Assembly (NCBI GenBank): GCA_964439595.1
Contig: CAYTOK010000018.1
Coordinates: forward strand, 1 to 39,423
From: CAIJXB01 sp964439595
GTDB taxonomy: Bacteria > Chlamydiota > Chlamydiia > Chlamydiales > Rhabdochlamydiaceae
DNA length: 39,423 nt
Reading direction: 5' to 3'
Part shown: piece after piece, positions 23,702-33,387 of the stretch
Layout: every line of letters starts with the position of its first letter
How positions within the stretch are numbered: the stretch's first letter is position 1
The notes under the pieces: generated by a model
The model's database searches: none
What the model was told of the DNA's origin: nothing
Seen by the model: only the letters and a program-made list of their open reading frames with translations
Made by a program: the position numbers and the translations under genes

Positions 23702-25111
23702 TTACCAGGGGCTCTTGTGAATCTCCTTCCACAAGGAAGAGAACGTTTCCTCGGTAAAAGAGCATTCTTTATAATCAGGGTACCATTCATTTTCCTCTTC
23801 CTTTTTTACAGATAATCGAACTATGATTTGCTTTGTTTCCGCATTATAGTCAATTTTACTAATACCACATTTAACTGTCCCTAATACGGGAATTTTAGTT
23901 TCAAAAGAAACGGTTTTAGAGGGATTATTAAAACTTAAAGAGGTGACTATTCCTTCTTGAGACTGAGACACGCTAACTTCCACTTTATCGGGAGAGACGC
24001 AGTGAGTTATTTTTCGAGCTGCAGAAAATAGTTGTTTATTAACCCAGTCAAGATTACCTTTAATTTTTATCGCATGTTTTTCAGGGAGTACTTGTGGCAG
24101 TATGGCATCAAACTGCTCCGGAACTTTGTTGTCATATTTAGGAAAGGGAATTTCTGCGTCAGTAGTCTTTTCTTCTAAATAGGGTTTTGTATTACTCATT
24201 GTTTGGAGTAAGCGAGAGGCTATTGCTGCTGGAGTCATTACTTTAGAGAAGCTAGGAATGATTCGGGTTTCTAAGGCTGCTGCTAAGACCTTAGCTCGAT
24301 TGCTTCCATTTTCTTGACAGGCACTTTTAACTAACTTACATACCTCAATTCCTTCTTCTTGCAGTCTTTCTTTACAAACCCGTAATCCCTCAGGGCTTTC
24401 AGCTTGAATCATAGACAAGAATAAATCGATTTTGTGATTTCTATTAGGAATCTCTTTTATCATATCAAAGGCTTGTGTAAATTTTTCTTTTTCAATAAGC
24501 AGGTTTGTAGTTAAAATAGAAAGGGATTCTTCTAAAGGAGTAGATTGTAAAGCTATAAGCAACAACTCTCTATGTTTAGCCGGGTTGTCCTCAATTTGGC
24601 AATCACTAATGAGCTGATCTCTTAATTTACTGTCGTATTGCATTGCCTGGATACAAGTGCCTAACCCCTCTGCGCTGCTTTTGCAGAGCTCTAAAAATTG
24701 CTCTACTCGAACGCTGCAGTTGGGAGCCTCTTTTATCTCTTCTAACTCTTTTGTCAGGTATACGTTTGGGGTGAATTCCATCCAGTCGAAGGGCTCTTGT
24801 TTAGTCCCTTTTGTTTTTAGCTGGTTAGTTAGTTCAGTTTCTTTTAATTGTTCAGCCAATGCACATATTTTCTGGTATTTAGGGCTACAGTATCGATAGA
24901 ATAATTCTAGAATAGGTCGATTTTTTTTGAAATTGTCTGTAAATGCGATAAGTTTATGTGATAAATCGCTTTTTATGGGCTCTTCAGGTCTTTGCAAAAT
25001 ATGAAGAGCAATTATATTAATTTCTTCCCATTCTTCATTGTGCTTTGCAAAAGATTCGATAGTTTCTGCTAACATCTTTCTAAGCGTAGAATAATCGTTA
25101 GGTAGTTGCAT
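23702..25111 (-). CDS. Hypothetical protein, helical-repeat character
   Basis: A 470-aa cytosolic-looking protein I do not recognise. Residues 1-330 are rich in Leu/Glu/Lys and read as stacked helices (for example ALHILQRPEEPIK and LLIALQSTPLEESLSILTTNLL). The last 130 residues change to beta-rich sequence: KVEVSVSQSQEGIVTSLSF and KQIIVRLSVKKEEENEW. The ATG at 25111 is preferred, with AAAAAAGG 7 bases upstream; a GTG at 25141 would add 10 residues. It has no signal peptide or membrane segment. A secreted effector or a lineage-specific scaffold are both open. Confidence 0.7.
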   Translation of the reverse strand: MQLPNDYSTLRKMLAETIESFAKHNEEWEEINIIALHILQRPEEPIKSDLSHKLIAFTDNFKKNRPILELFYRYCSPKYQKICALAEQLKETELTNQLKTKGTKQEPFDWMEFTPNVYLTKELEEIKEAPNCSVRVEQFLELCKSSAEGLGTCIQAMQYDSKLRDQLISDCQIEDNPAKHRELLLIALQSTPLEESLSILTTNLLIEKEKFTQAFDMIKEIPNRNHKIDLFLSMIQAESPEGLRVCKERLQEEGIEVCKLVKSACQENGSNRAKVLAAALETRIIPSFSKVMTPAAIASRLLQTMSNTKPYLEEKTTDAEIPFPKYDNKVPEQFDAILPQVLPEKHAIKIKGNLDWVNKQLFSAARKITHCVSPDKVEVSVSQSQEGIVTSLSFNNPSKTVSFETKIPVLGTVKCGISKIDYNAETKQIIVRLSVKKEEENEWYPDYKECSFTEETFSSLWKEIHKSPW

Positions 25112-25263
25112 AATAGTGCCTTTTTTATTTGTTAACTTCACAGTAAATCTTTAAAAATAAATATGTCAAATCTTTTTTTTGTGAATAGTATAAGGTAATG
25201 AAAAGAAGGCTTGGCAAAGATCAAAAGATAGGATAAGCTGAAGAACATTATTAAGGGGGAATT

Positions 25264-26529
25264 ATGGTAATCAGCTTTTTACTTTTTTTACTTATTGGAG
25301 TGATAATAGGGTGGGCTTTATCTAGCTGGTACTTTTCTAGGGTGATTTCAGAGGAAAAGAAAGTAATGGCAGCTTCTAGCGAAAAAGTCGAAAAGCTAGC
25401 TGAAGAAAGGTCTATTTTACAAACGTTACTTAATGTAGAAAAAGAAAAATCAGAAGCTCTTACCCTACTTCAAGAAAAAGAACTGACTAAGGTACAGGAG
25501 AGATTTACCGTAGAGTTTGAAAACTTGACTAATAAGATTTTTACGGAAAAATCTAGAGAGTTTGCCGATACCTCTAAAGGCAAAATAGAAGAGCTTCTTT
25601 CTCCTTTAAAGCAGAAGATGGATATTTTTCAGCTGGGTATGCAGGAAATGATTAAAACAGGAACTGCAGAAAGGCTTACTTTAAAAAATAAAATCGAAGG
25701 GATAGTAGACTCTAGTAAATCTTTAGCTATGGAAGCCAATCACCTAGCTAGAGCTTTAAAAGGTGATGTGAAAAAGCAGGGGACATGGGGGGAGCTTATC
25801 TTGCAAAAAGTGCTAGAAGCTTCAGGTTTAAGAGAAGATCAAGAGTATGTTTTGCAAGGAAGTGGCTTAGAACTTAGCACCTTAGAGGGCAGGCGTATGC
25901 AGCCTGATGTGATTATCAATCTTCCAGATACAAAAAAGGTAATCATAGACTCTAAGATGTCTTATACGCACTATGATGACTACTTCAACGCTACTTCTGT
26001 AGTAGCTAGAGAAGAAAGCTTGAAAAAACTTGTTCTGTCCCTTAAAGAGCACATCCGAGGTTTAAGCGAAAAAAAATACCAATTTTTAGAGAAATTAGAA
26101 AACCCTGATTTTGTTTTACTGTTTGTTCCTATCGAAGCCATTTTCTCCTTAGTTATAGAAGCGGAGCCTTCTCTTTTTGAAGAAGCCTGGAAAAAGTCCA
26201 TAATTATTGTAAGTCCAGCTAACCTTTTAGCTGTTTTGCGGACAATAGAATCTATATGGAAGGTCGAGCGCCAAAATCGCAATACACAGAAAATAGCGGA
26301 AGAAGGCGCTGCTCTTTATGATAAGTTTGTTGATTTTTTAAAGGATTTAGAAGGTATTGGCAAATCCTTAAAGACGACAAGTGATCATTTTGATAAAGCA
26401 ATGCAAAAGATTTCCTTAGGCAGAGGGAATTTGGTGAAAAAGACAGAAGATTTAAAACGTTTAGGTCTTAAAACTAAAAAACATATACCAGAGGAGTATT
26501 TAGAAGAGATTTTAGAGTTGCAAGATTAG
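25264..26529 (+). CDS. rmuC: DNA recombination protein RmuC
   Basis: A 421-aa protein with an N-terminal membrane anchor (about 3-24), a long coiled coil (about 35-150) and the RmuC nuclease-like domain. The domain has KKQGTWGELILQKVLEASGL, GRRMQPDVIINLPDTKKVII and DSKMSYTHYDDYF; the Asp of PDV and the DSK triad fit the PD-(D/E)XK pattern. RmuC limits inversions at short repeats in E. coli. AAGGGGGA precedes the ATG. Confidence 0.94.
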   Translation: MVISFLLFLLIGVIIGWALSSWYFSRVISEEKKVMAASSEKVEKLAEERSILQTLLNVEKEKSEALTLLQEKELTKVQERFTVEFENLTNKIFTEKSREFADTSKGKIEELLSPLKQKMDIFQLGMQEMIKTGTAERLTLKNKIEGIVDSSKSLAMEANHLARALKGDVKKQGTWGELILQKVLEASGLREDQEYVLQGSGLELSTLEGRRMQPDVIINLPDTKKVIIDSKMSYTHYDDYFNATSVVAREESLKKLVLSLKEHIRGLSEKKYQFLEKLENPDFVLLFVPIEAIFSLVIEAEPSLFEEAWKKSIIIVSPANLLAVLRTIESIWKVERQNRNTQKIAEEGAALYDKFVDFLKDLEGIGKSLKTTSDHFDKAMQKISLGRGNLVKKTEDLKRLGLKTKKHIPEEYLEEILELQD

Positions 26530-26606
26530 TTTGGTGGTTTTTTCTTGGAAAGAAAATTTTTTTTTAGGCATGATAAGAAAGATTTACATGCAAAAAAAAG
26601 GAAGTT

Positions 26607-27926
26607 ATGAAAAAAAATTTACTAATTATTGTTGCTTTACTTTGTGGAAATTTAACAGCGGCTGAAAGGTCAAACAGCGCTCCTGTTGTCGCTGCCTACT
26701 ATGAGAATTGGTCCCAATATCGCCCCCCATCCGGAGGAAGAGCGGTGTTTTTCCCGAATTTGATTGACCCTACCATTTTAACTGATCTCTATTATGCTTT
26801 TGCTGTCTTTGGGTTTGTAACAGCATCCATCGATCCTCAAAATCCGCATTTAACAGGAACCTATGAGATAGAGCCTGTAGAGTGGAATGACCAAACTGTC
26901 CTTTACCCCCAGGTACAAGCTTTAAAAAAAATCAATCCTCAGCTAAGGACTTTACTATCTATAGGGGGATGGAGTTTTAATGACCCAAATGATCCTATGG
27001 GGAAATATACTTATAAGCTATTTAGTGAGATGGTCTCAAATGGAAGTAACAGGACGCAATTTATTAATTCGGCTATTTCCTATGCTCATACATATGGATT
27101 TGACGGTATCGATATTGATTGGGAATATCCAGGAGATTCTACAAGAGGTGGCTCTCCTGAAGACTTTTCCAATTTCGTTGAGTTTTTAAAGGAGGCGTAT
27201 GCTGCCTGTCAAAGTGCTAGCCCTTCTTTGCTTTTAACGTATGCCTCTGCAGCTATTGTGCCTTCGGGCGTTCCTGATAGTTATAAAAACAATCCCGATT
27301 CTTATTTTAGCTGGCTTGCTGAATGCTCTGCGTATTTAGACAGACTTAATGTCATGGCCTATGACTACCATGGGGCTTTTGATAGTCCTAAACTTACAGG
27401 AGTCAATGCCCCTTTGGATCAAGACACCGATCCAAATAGCTCTCTATTTATTGCGGCTACCCTTGCAAACTATCTAAGAAATGGAGTTCCTTCTTATAAA
27501 ATTGTCTTAGGAATGCCTACTTATGGACATTCTTATGGAGGAGTTTCTACTTTAACAGACGCAGATAATGGACCTGGAAAGCCTTTTACTGCTCCCGGAG
27601 CTGCTGGGCCTTCAACGGGAGCTCCTGGAACCCTGGCTTACTTTGAAATTGCTGATATGATTGCTCTTAATCAACTTGTATTTGCTTCAGATGTCAATAC
27701 AAAAACAGCTTATGGATACAACACGTCTACTCAAGAGTGGGTCAGTTTTGACACGCCCGATACAATCACCTTGAAAGTAAATCTAGCAAAGCAAAATGCT
27801 CTTTTAGGGGGGATGTTCTGGGCTGTGGATGATGATGAATATCAGTGGGGAAATAAATATCCTAATATTAGACAAGGTTACAATCTTTTTTTTCCAACTA
27901 TAGCAGAAAAAAGTTATGAGCCTTAG
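26607..27926 (+). CDS. Secreted chitinase-like protein (glycoside hydrolase family 18)
   Basis: A 439-aa protein with a signal peptide (1-19) and one GH18 barrel. SIGGWSF is the third-strand motif near 119. The catalytic DGIDIDWEYPG is at about 166-176, with the acid Glu at 173 and the two Asp needed for catalysis. LNVMAYDYHGAF and GGMFWAVDDDE are the sixth- and eighth-strand motifs. All active-site residues are present, so it should cleave chitin or related GlcNAc polymers. It has no chitin-binding module. It has its own terminator and neighbours of unrelated function. Chitin is met in arthropods and in cyst walls of some protists, which may hint at the host. Confidence 0.94.
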   Translation: MKKNLLIIVALLCGNLTAAERSNSAPVVAAYYENWSQYRPPSGGRAVFFPNLIDPTILTDLYYAFAVFGFVTASIDPQNPHLTGTYEIEPVEWNDQTVLYPQVQALKKINPQLRTLLSIGGWSFNDPNDPMGKYTYKLFSEMVSNGSNRTQFINSAISYAHTYGFDGIDIDWEYPGDSTRGGSPEDFSNFVEFLKEAYAACQSASPSLLLTYASAAIVPSGVPDSYKNNPDSYFSWLAECSAYLDRLNVMAYDYHGAFDSPKLTGVNAPLDQDTDPNSSLFIAATLANYLRNGVPSYKIVLGMPTYGHSYGGVSTLTDADNGPGKPFTAPGAAGPSTGAPGTLAYFEIADMIALNQLVFASDVNTKTAYGYNTSTQEWVSFDTPDTITLKVNLAKQNALLGGMFWAVDDDEYQWGNKYPNIRQGYNLFFPTIAEKSYEP

Positions 27927-27950
27927 AATTTGTTTTTTTTACTAGTTTAG

Positions 27951-27982
27951 AAAGCTCCTTTCGTATGAAGGGAGCTTTTTAG
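27951..27982 (+). terminator. Terminator of chitinase gene
   Basis: AAAGCTCC (27951-27958) pairs with GGAGCTTT (27971-27978), extended by three inner pairs around a CGTATG loop, followed by TT. Confidence 0.8.
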
Positions 27983-28072
27983 CCTTTAAATACGCAGTTT
28001 CGCCTTTTAATTAATCGAGAGTTTTTGTGTGTTTTTGTTTTCAAGTTTTTTATTGATCCTAAATGGCCTTAC

Positions 28073-28100
28073 TTGTTAGGAGTGATTATGTAAGTATTAT
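28073..28100 (+). promoter_or_regulatory. Candidate promoter of the MFS transporter
   Basis: -35 TTGTTA (28073-28078), 16-base spacer, -10 TATTAT (28095-28100), about 20 bases ahead of the ATG, with AGGGG in between as ribosome-binding site. Confidence 0.5.
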
Positions 28101-28121
28101 TTATAGGGAAAGGGGATTTTT

Positions 28122-29327
28122 ATGAAGAAGAAAATGATGGGATTGTTCATTTGGTTTATCGTAACCTTGTTTGTTGTGTATGCTTTTTTTCTAAATACGG
28201 CTGGTGCTGTTTTTTCCGATGCAATAAAAGCTTCTATGCAGCTGTCTAATGTAGGGGCCGCTTTTGCGGTTGGTTCTTTTATTCTAGGTTTTGCCTGCAT
28301 GCAGATTCCTGCTGGATATTTACTCGATCGTTTCCCTATTCGGATTGTAGCAAGTAGCGGTATCTTTTTTCTTGCTTTAGGAAATTTCACTCTTTCCTTT
28401 GCTTCTAATTTACCCTTGTTTGCTCTTTCTAATTTTGTTCAGGGGCTAGGGGCTTCTTTTGCTTTTATTTCCGTTGGTAAACTAATTGGTCAATGGTTTG
28501 CTCCCAAAATGTTTCCCGTATTATTTGGCTTAACTCAAACTATTTCTTGTGTGCTTACTGCTTTTATTCACTATTATTTAGTTCAGGCACTAGAAATAGT
28601 TACTTGGCAAATAATTTATCGAGAGCTGGCTATATTTGGGTTTATATTATTTGCTATTATGAGTATTTTTGTGAGAAGTCCTGCGGGCCTAAAAGTAGAA
28701 AAGAGCCTTTCTTTTGGCAAAAGCATGTCTACGGTGCTTAAAAATAAACAGATTTGGCTTTGTTCTATTGCGGGAGCAACCTCTTTTGGAGTTCTTGCTG
28801 CTTATGCTAGCTTTTGGTATATGCCGGTCCAGAAATATTTTGTGGTTGACTTGTCACAATCCCTTATTGTTAGCGGCATGATTTTTGCTGGCATCGGTGT
28901 GGGGACACCCTTTTTAGGATGGCTTTCAAATAAAGTGCGTTCTAGAAAATTAGTTATCCACGCTTCGGTAGTATTCGGAGCAATCTTTTTACTTATGTGT
29001 ATTTATCTACCTCATTTTGATGTAAATACTTATGTGCCGATTGAATTCATTTCATTTTGCACTGGATTTTTCTTATCAGGATCTATGTTATATTACACGG
29101 TTATTAGCGAACTTTCATCCAGTAATACTAAAGCAGTTGCCCTGGGATTAATTAACACATCTGTATTTGTTTTTAATACCCTTTTACTCTTTATTCCTCA
29201 ATTTTTTATCACAAAAGATTCAACGAGTTATTTTACTTATTTATGGATTTTACCTGCTAGTGTTTTGCTTTCTATATTTTTTGGATATTTCGTGAGGGAA
29301 AGCTTTCAAAAATCAGGAAAGGACTAA
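28122..29327 (+). CDS. Major facilitator superfamily transporter
   Basis: A 401-aa polytopic protein with about 12 hydrophobic segments. The loop between TM2 and TM3 reads GYLLDRFPIRIV, the MFS G-x3-D-R-x-G/R-R type motif; NFVQGLGASFAFISVGKLIGQWF fits TM4-5 of the phosphate or hexuronate antiporter side of the family. The substrate cannot be told. AAAGGGG lies 9 bases before the ATG. It has its own promoter and is not tightly linked to pssA, which starts 98 bases later. Confidence 0.9.
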   Translation: MKKKMMGLFIWFIVTLFVVYAFFLNTAGAVFSDAIKASMQLSNVGAAFAVGSFILGFACMQIPAGYLLDRFPIRIVASSGIFFLALGNFTLSFASNLPLFALSNFVQGLGASFAFISVGKLIGQWFAPKMFPVLFGLTQTISCVLTAFIHYYLVQALEIVTWQIIYRELAIFGFILFAIMSIFVRSPAGLKVEKSLSFGKSMSTVLKNKQIWLCSIAGATSFGVLAAYASFWYMPVQKYFVVDLSQSLIVSGMIFAGIGVGTPFLGWLSNKVRSRKLVIHASVVFGAIFLLMCIYLPHFDVNTYVPIEFISFCTGFFLSGSMLYYTVISELSSSNTKAVALGLINTSVFVFNTLLLFIPQFFITKDSTSYFTYLWILPASVLLSIFFGYFVRESFQKSGKD

Positions 29328-29424
29328 TGGGTAAAAAATTTATTAAGAGAAAAAAATTCCGTCTATTCTTTAAGTATGATATGGTTTTTAAAGATAATAG
29401 AGGAATAACTCAAAAGGAGTCTTT

Positions 29425-30255
29425 GTGAGGAAAATTCATTTAGTTCCTAACGGGATCACAGCATTTGCCCTTTGCTGTGGTCTATTTGTAATTTTTAAAG
29501 CAAATATGCTCGATCCTACGGCGGGAGCTTACCAGTTTATGCATGCTTCTGCTATGCTTTTATTGCTTGCTGCTTTTGCTGACTTGTTAGATGGCGCTGT
29601 TGCTCGAGTTATGCACGCAGAAAGTGAATTTGGTGTTATGTTTGATTCCCTTGCTGATGCCGTGTCTTTTGGAGTCGCCCCCTCAGTTTTAATGCTTAAA
29701 AGTCTTTCTTTAGAGCAGGGAACAGGGCTTTCTTTTTTTGCAGTAATAGGAGCTATGCTCTTTTCTCTTTGTGGGATTTTACGGCTCGTGCGCTATAATG
29801 TAAAAGCCGCAGAAGCAAAAGGGGATGTTGTGCTTATGGCTGCGCAAAAGAAACATTTTACAGGCTTGCCTATTCCTGCGGGAGCCCTTGCAGCTGTATC
29901 GTTGAATCTTTTATTAACAGAGCCTCTTCTAGATAAATGGCTTCCTTTAACAGAGACAAGTAAGGTTGTGATTTTAAGCTGCGCTATGATTGTCTTAGGT
30001 TTTTTCATGGTTAGCCACTGGAAATTTCCAAGTCTTAAAGTATTACACTTTAGAGTGCCTTCTTTTTATCTTGTTTTTTCTACTGTGTTGCTGGCTTTAT
30101 TCATCTTATATGGAATTTTTTATTTCTTCTCTCTGATTTTAGCTGTGGTTTGTTGGGGTTATGTAGGACTTGGGTGGGTCCTTTCGATTATTCGTCTTAT
30201 TGCCGGTTCCAAGTCAAAAACTTTAGAAGACTTTGAACCGGAAGAAGAAGAGTGA
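29425..30255 (+). CDS. pssA: CDP-diacylglycerol-serine O-phosphatidyltransferase
   Basis: A 276-aa inner-membrane enzyme making phosphatidylserine, the precursor of phosphatidylethanolamine. The CDP-alcohol phosphotransferase motif DG-x2-AR-x8-G-x3-D-x3-D is complete from D56 to D78 (DGAVARVMHAESEFGVMFDS...). Several membrane helices follow. The tail is acidic (ending EPEEEE). The start is GTG at 29425 behind AAAAGGAG. It converges on the SEC-C gene with 4 bases between the stops. Confidence 0.93.
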   Translation: MRKIHLVPNGITAFALCCGLFVIFKANMLDPTAGAYQFMHASAMLLLLAAFADLLDGAVARVMHAESEFGVMFDSLADAVSFGVAPSVLMLKSLSLEQGTGLSFFAVIGAMLFSLCGILRLVRYNVKAAEAKGDVVLMAAQKKHFTGLPIPAGALAAVSLNLLLTEPLLDKWLPLTETSKVVILSCAMIVLGFFMVSHWKFPSLKVLHFRVPSFYLVFSTVLLALFILYGIFYFFSLILAVVCWGYVGLGWVLSIIRLIAGSKSKTLEDFEPEEEE

Positions 30256-30259
30256 TTTT

Positions 30260-30937
30260 CTACTTGTGTAACCTAGCTTTAAGCAGGGTAACAGCATTTT
30301 GTGCATCGATATAAAGAGGGTCTTGGCCCTCTTTATGAAGGATTTTTAGAGTGTTTAAATGAGCCACTGCTTCTTGTAGGTCATCTATTTTACAGGCGTA
30401 TTGCACCTTGGCGTGAGTAAAAAGAGACACTTCACTTACGTGGAAGGTAGTTCTATAGGGATAAAGTTCTTTAATTTGACTATAAGAGCCAAGTATAGAG
30501 TGCGCTCTTTCTATATCGTTTTTATTTAAACAAGCAAGAAACTCTGCTGTCATTGCAGGTAGGTAAAGCGGGAATTTTTCATAGTTTTTTCTAATTATTT
30601 CATACATTTTATCTTCCAGGTTTAGCTTTGCATAAGCATCGACAAGGTAAGTCGCTATTGTGGGATTTTGAGGGTTTTTATCCTGCAGTGCGTAAATTTG
30701 TTTTATGTAGTTGCACTCTAAAGACGAAAGCTCCTCGGGATGACTCTCTATGTGGGCATGGAGGTTTGTTAACATAGTAAAATCTTCATTAGAAAGATCC
30801 GGGTATGTTTCTTTGGTTTCTGTTTTTGTTAGGGGGCTGTAGCTGACAATAAAAGAGTTAGCGCAACATTTCTTGTATTTTTTATTGCTTCCGCAGTGAC
30901 AAGGATCGTTGCGTTCAAGTGTAGGTATAGATGACAT
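30260..30937 (-). CDS. SEC-C motif protein
   Basis: A 225-aa protein with an N-terminal SEC-C zinc motif NDPCHCGSNKKYKKCC (Cys 13, 15, 24, 25), the metal site known from the SecA C-terminus. The rest is helical and TPR-like: FTMLTNLHAHIESHPEEL and YLVDAYAKLNLEDKMYEII. It may bind zinc and act in secretion or protein quality control, but no function is proven by the sequence. It is divergent from mtaB with 111 bases between the starts. Confidence 0.8.
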   Translation of the reverse strand: MSSIPTLERNDPCHCGSNKKYKKCCANSFIVSYSPLTKTETKETYPDLSNEDFTMLTNLHAHIESHPEELSSLECNYIKQIYALQDKNPQNPTIATYLVDAYAKLNLEDKMYEIIRKNYEKFPLYLPAMTAEFLACLNKNDIERAHSILGSYSQIKELYPYRTTFHVSEVSLFTHAKVQYACKIDDLQEAVAHLNTLKILHKEGQDPLYIDAQNAVTLLKARLHK

Positions 30938-31048
30938 TAAAAAATTCCTTTGTCTATTTTTGGTGAAGGATAAATAGTTGTGTAAAGTTTTCTTGTGTTT
31001 TCATAACGCATTATGGCATAATTCTCTCTTTTATTTGGAAGGAATTTT

Positions 31049-32317
31049 GTGTCTTTGAAAAAATTTAAAGTGGTTACTTTAGGCTGCCGTACTAATCAAT
31101 ATGAATCACAAGCTTATGCTGATCAGCTTAAGGCTCAAGGTTACATCAAAGCAGATGGCTCTGAAGAAGTAGATCTTTGCATTGTGAATACCTGTACTGT
31201 AACCGATGCTGCAGATAGTTCTAGCCGTCAAACTATTAGACAGCTTGTTCGTCAAAATCCGAAAGCTCGGATAGTAGTGACCGGTTGCGCTGCTGAGAAA
31301 AATGCAAAAAGTTTTGAAGAGATGCCCGGTGTATTAAAAGTGGTTTCTAACAAAGATAAAGAAAATCTTCTTCCTCTAGTTTTTCCTGAAGAATCTTGGC
31401 CTGAATTTGCTATTACCCATTTTGAAGCTCATACAAGAGCTTTTGTAAAAGTTCAAGATGGCTGCAACTCTTTTTGCACGTATTGTATCATCCCTTATGT
31501 AAGAGGTCGTTCTAGATCTAGAAGAGTTTCAGATATCATAAAAGAAGTGGAAGGTCTGGTGCAAACAGGATTTAAGGAGATTGTTTTAACGGGAATTAAT
31601 ATAGGGGATTTTGATGGAGCTCCTATTGAAGGCGAAGCGCCGGTGCGCCTTGCGGATTTAGTAAGAGCCGTTGATAAGATAGAAGGTGTAAAACGACTTA
31701 GAATTTCTTCTATAGATCCCGATGAAGTTGACGACGATCTTATGGATGCTGTTTTATCTGGAAAAGCAACATGTCCTTCTTTTCATATAGTACTTCAATC
31801 CGGTTCTAACGTTATCTTAAAAAGAATGAATCGTAAATACACCTCGCAAATGTTTTTAGAAGCTATTTCTAAAATGAAAAAAGCCTGTCCCCATTTTACC
31901 TTTACAACGGATGTTATCGTAGGGTTTCCCGGAGAGTCTGATGCGGATTTTGAAGATACAATTGCTATTATCCAAAAGGTAGGCTTTGCTAAGGTGCACA
32001 TGTTTCCTTATAGTAAAAGAGAAAAAACAAGAGCAGCTCTTTATCCCAATCAAGTTCTTCCAGCTACTTTACAGATAAGAAAAAGAAAAGTCCTTGAAGT
32101 GGCAGAAGAGGTCTCTTTTTCTTTGCGAGAAGAATATGTAGGAAGGCAAATGCAGGTTCTTTTAGAAAGCGAAGACAAAGAGAGTGGTCTTTTTTTTGGG
32201 CATACGGAAAACTTTTTACCCGTATTTGTCCCTTCAAAGGGGCTTAGGTCCAATGAAATAGTGTCTGTAAAATTACTTGAAAATAGTCCCCAAGGTCTTA
32301 TAGGAGTTCTTTCTTGA
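31049..32317 (+). CDS. mtaB: tRNA t6A37 methylthiotransferase MtaB
   Basis: A 422-aa radical-SAM enzyme that adds a methylthio group to t6A37 of tRNAs reading ANN codons. The N-terminal UPF0004 domain has the three cluster Cys in LGCRTNQYES, NTCTVTDAA and VTGCAAEKN. The radical-SAM Cys are at about 139, 143 and 146 in CNSFCTYCIIPYVRGRSRSR. GCRTNQ and the order of motifs favour MtaB over MiaB and RimO. The start is GTG at 31049 behind GGAAGG. The next gene overlaps its stop by 4 bases. Confidence 0.93.
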   Translation: MSLKKFKVVTLGCRTNQYESQAYADQLKAQGYIKADGSEEVDLCIVNTCTVTDAADSSSRQTIRQLVRQNPKARIVVTGCAAEKNAKSFEEMPGVLKVVSNKDKENLLPLVFPEESWPEFAITHFEAHTRAFVKVQDGCNSFCTYCIIPYVRGRSRSRRVSDIIKEVEGLVQTGFKEIVLTGINIGDFDGAPIEGEAPVRLADLVRAVDKIEGVKRLRISSIDPDEVDDDLMDAVLSGKATCPSFHIVLQSGSNVILKRMNRKYTSQMFLEAISKMKKACPHFTFTTDVIVGFPGESDADFEDTIAIIQKVGFAKVHMFPYSKREKTRAALYPNQVLPATLQIRKRKVLEVAEEVSFSLREEYVGRQMQVLLESEDKESGLFFGHTENFLPVFVPSKGLRSNEIVSVKLLENSPQGLIGVLS

Positions 32318-33387
32318 AAATAGCTAAACCATTTAGGGCCTTTTCCTGTGTGCCAGGATGTAAGGTGTTGCTTCCCTCTACCATGTGGTCTATTACGGCC
32401 TATCCGACAGGGTTTGATTGTATTTCCTTAGAAACAGGAGAAAGAAAAACCTTTTTTTGGGATATTACCGGACCGGTGTTCCCATTTACTGTTGAGCAAG
32501 ACTTTCTTAAACGACAAGTCTTTATTTATGGAGAGGCAACTCAGGGATATTTTCGATTTACCTTTTTAAGGGAAGATAAGAGGATAGTTCTTCTCATAGA
32601 AAAAACTCCGGAGGAAGGCTTATCCCTTTTAGACGAAAAAGGTTATTTACAGAAGACCTTATTTAAAGGAGATCAAGTAGAGCTATTTTCAGATTTATCT
32701 ACCTCTCCATTAGAAAGTAAAGAGCAACTTTTTTTAGGTAACAATAAAAAAAGAGACTGGGAGCAAATACGAAAAAGAAGGGATCCTACAGAATTTCTTC
32801 CCCTATGGCATTTTGTAGGGCAAGACTACTCTTCTTCTTTAGAAGGGGAAACTGGTGTTTTTGTAGATCTATTGCTTGCCTTAGAAAAAAAAATAGAGGC
32901 TCAAGATAAAAATGTTTTAGATCTTTTGTCTAACTTATATTTTGCAGGCTTTTCCGGAGGGCTTGTGCCAAGAGCAAATGATGAGGAAAGGCAGGGCTTA
33001 GTTCCTTTCACTCCTTTCATAAAAGGGCAGAAGGTACCCCCTCTTTTAGGGAAGGGCGCACATCTTATACGCTCTTTATTTTTTGCAGAAAAAGAAGGTG
33101 TATTATCTATTTTACCCTATCTTCCTTCTTCTTTTGTTTTTGGTAAGTTGCTTAATATAAAAACAACGGATGGCTGCAAGATTGACCTTGAGTGGAGTAA
33201 GCGGCAGATTCGGACTATGTATATTTTTTCTGAAAATAAGAAGACTATTCATCTAAGGCTTCCTTCGGATATAAAAAGATATCGCCTAAGAAGTGTTATG
33301 AAAGATAAGGGGCGCATGATAGAAAAAGGGGAGTCTTTTGTGATGGAACCAGGACAGACGCTTCTATTAGATCGCTTTCAAAAGTAA
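32314..33387 (+). CDS. Hypothetical protein with glycosidase-like C-terminal domain
   Basis: A 357-aa protein translated from a TTG that overlaps the mtaB stop (TTGA), so coupled translation is likely; AGGAG lies upstream. Residues about 1-120 are beta-rich. The last ~100 residues (VLSILPYLPSSFVFGKLLNI, then KIDLEWSKRQIRTMYIFS) resemble the C-terminal beta-sandwich of GH65/GH95-type hydrolases, where a 'LLPALP..W..G.v.Gl.arGg..v...W' pattern is seen. The catalytic barrel of those enzymes is missing. No signal peptide is seen. Function unknown. Confidence 0.7.
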   Translation: MKIAKPFRAFSCVPGCKVLLPSTMWSITAYPTGFDCISLETGERKTFFWDITGPVFPFTVEQDFLKRQVFIYGEATQGYFRFTFLREDKRIVLLIEKTPEEGLSLLDEKGYLQKTLFKGDQVELFSDLSTSPLESKEQLFLGNNKKRDWEQIRKRRDPTEFLPLWHFVGQDYSSSLEGETGVFVDLLLALEKKIEAQDKNVLDLLSNLYFAGFSGGLVPRANDEERQGLVPFTPFIKGQKVPPLLGKGAHLIRSLFFAEKEGVLSILPYLPSSFVFGKLLNIKTTDGCKIDLEWSKRQIRTMYIFSENKKTIHLRLPSDIKRYRLRSVMKDKGRMIEKGESFVMEPGQTLLLDRFQK

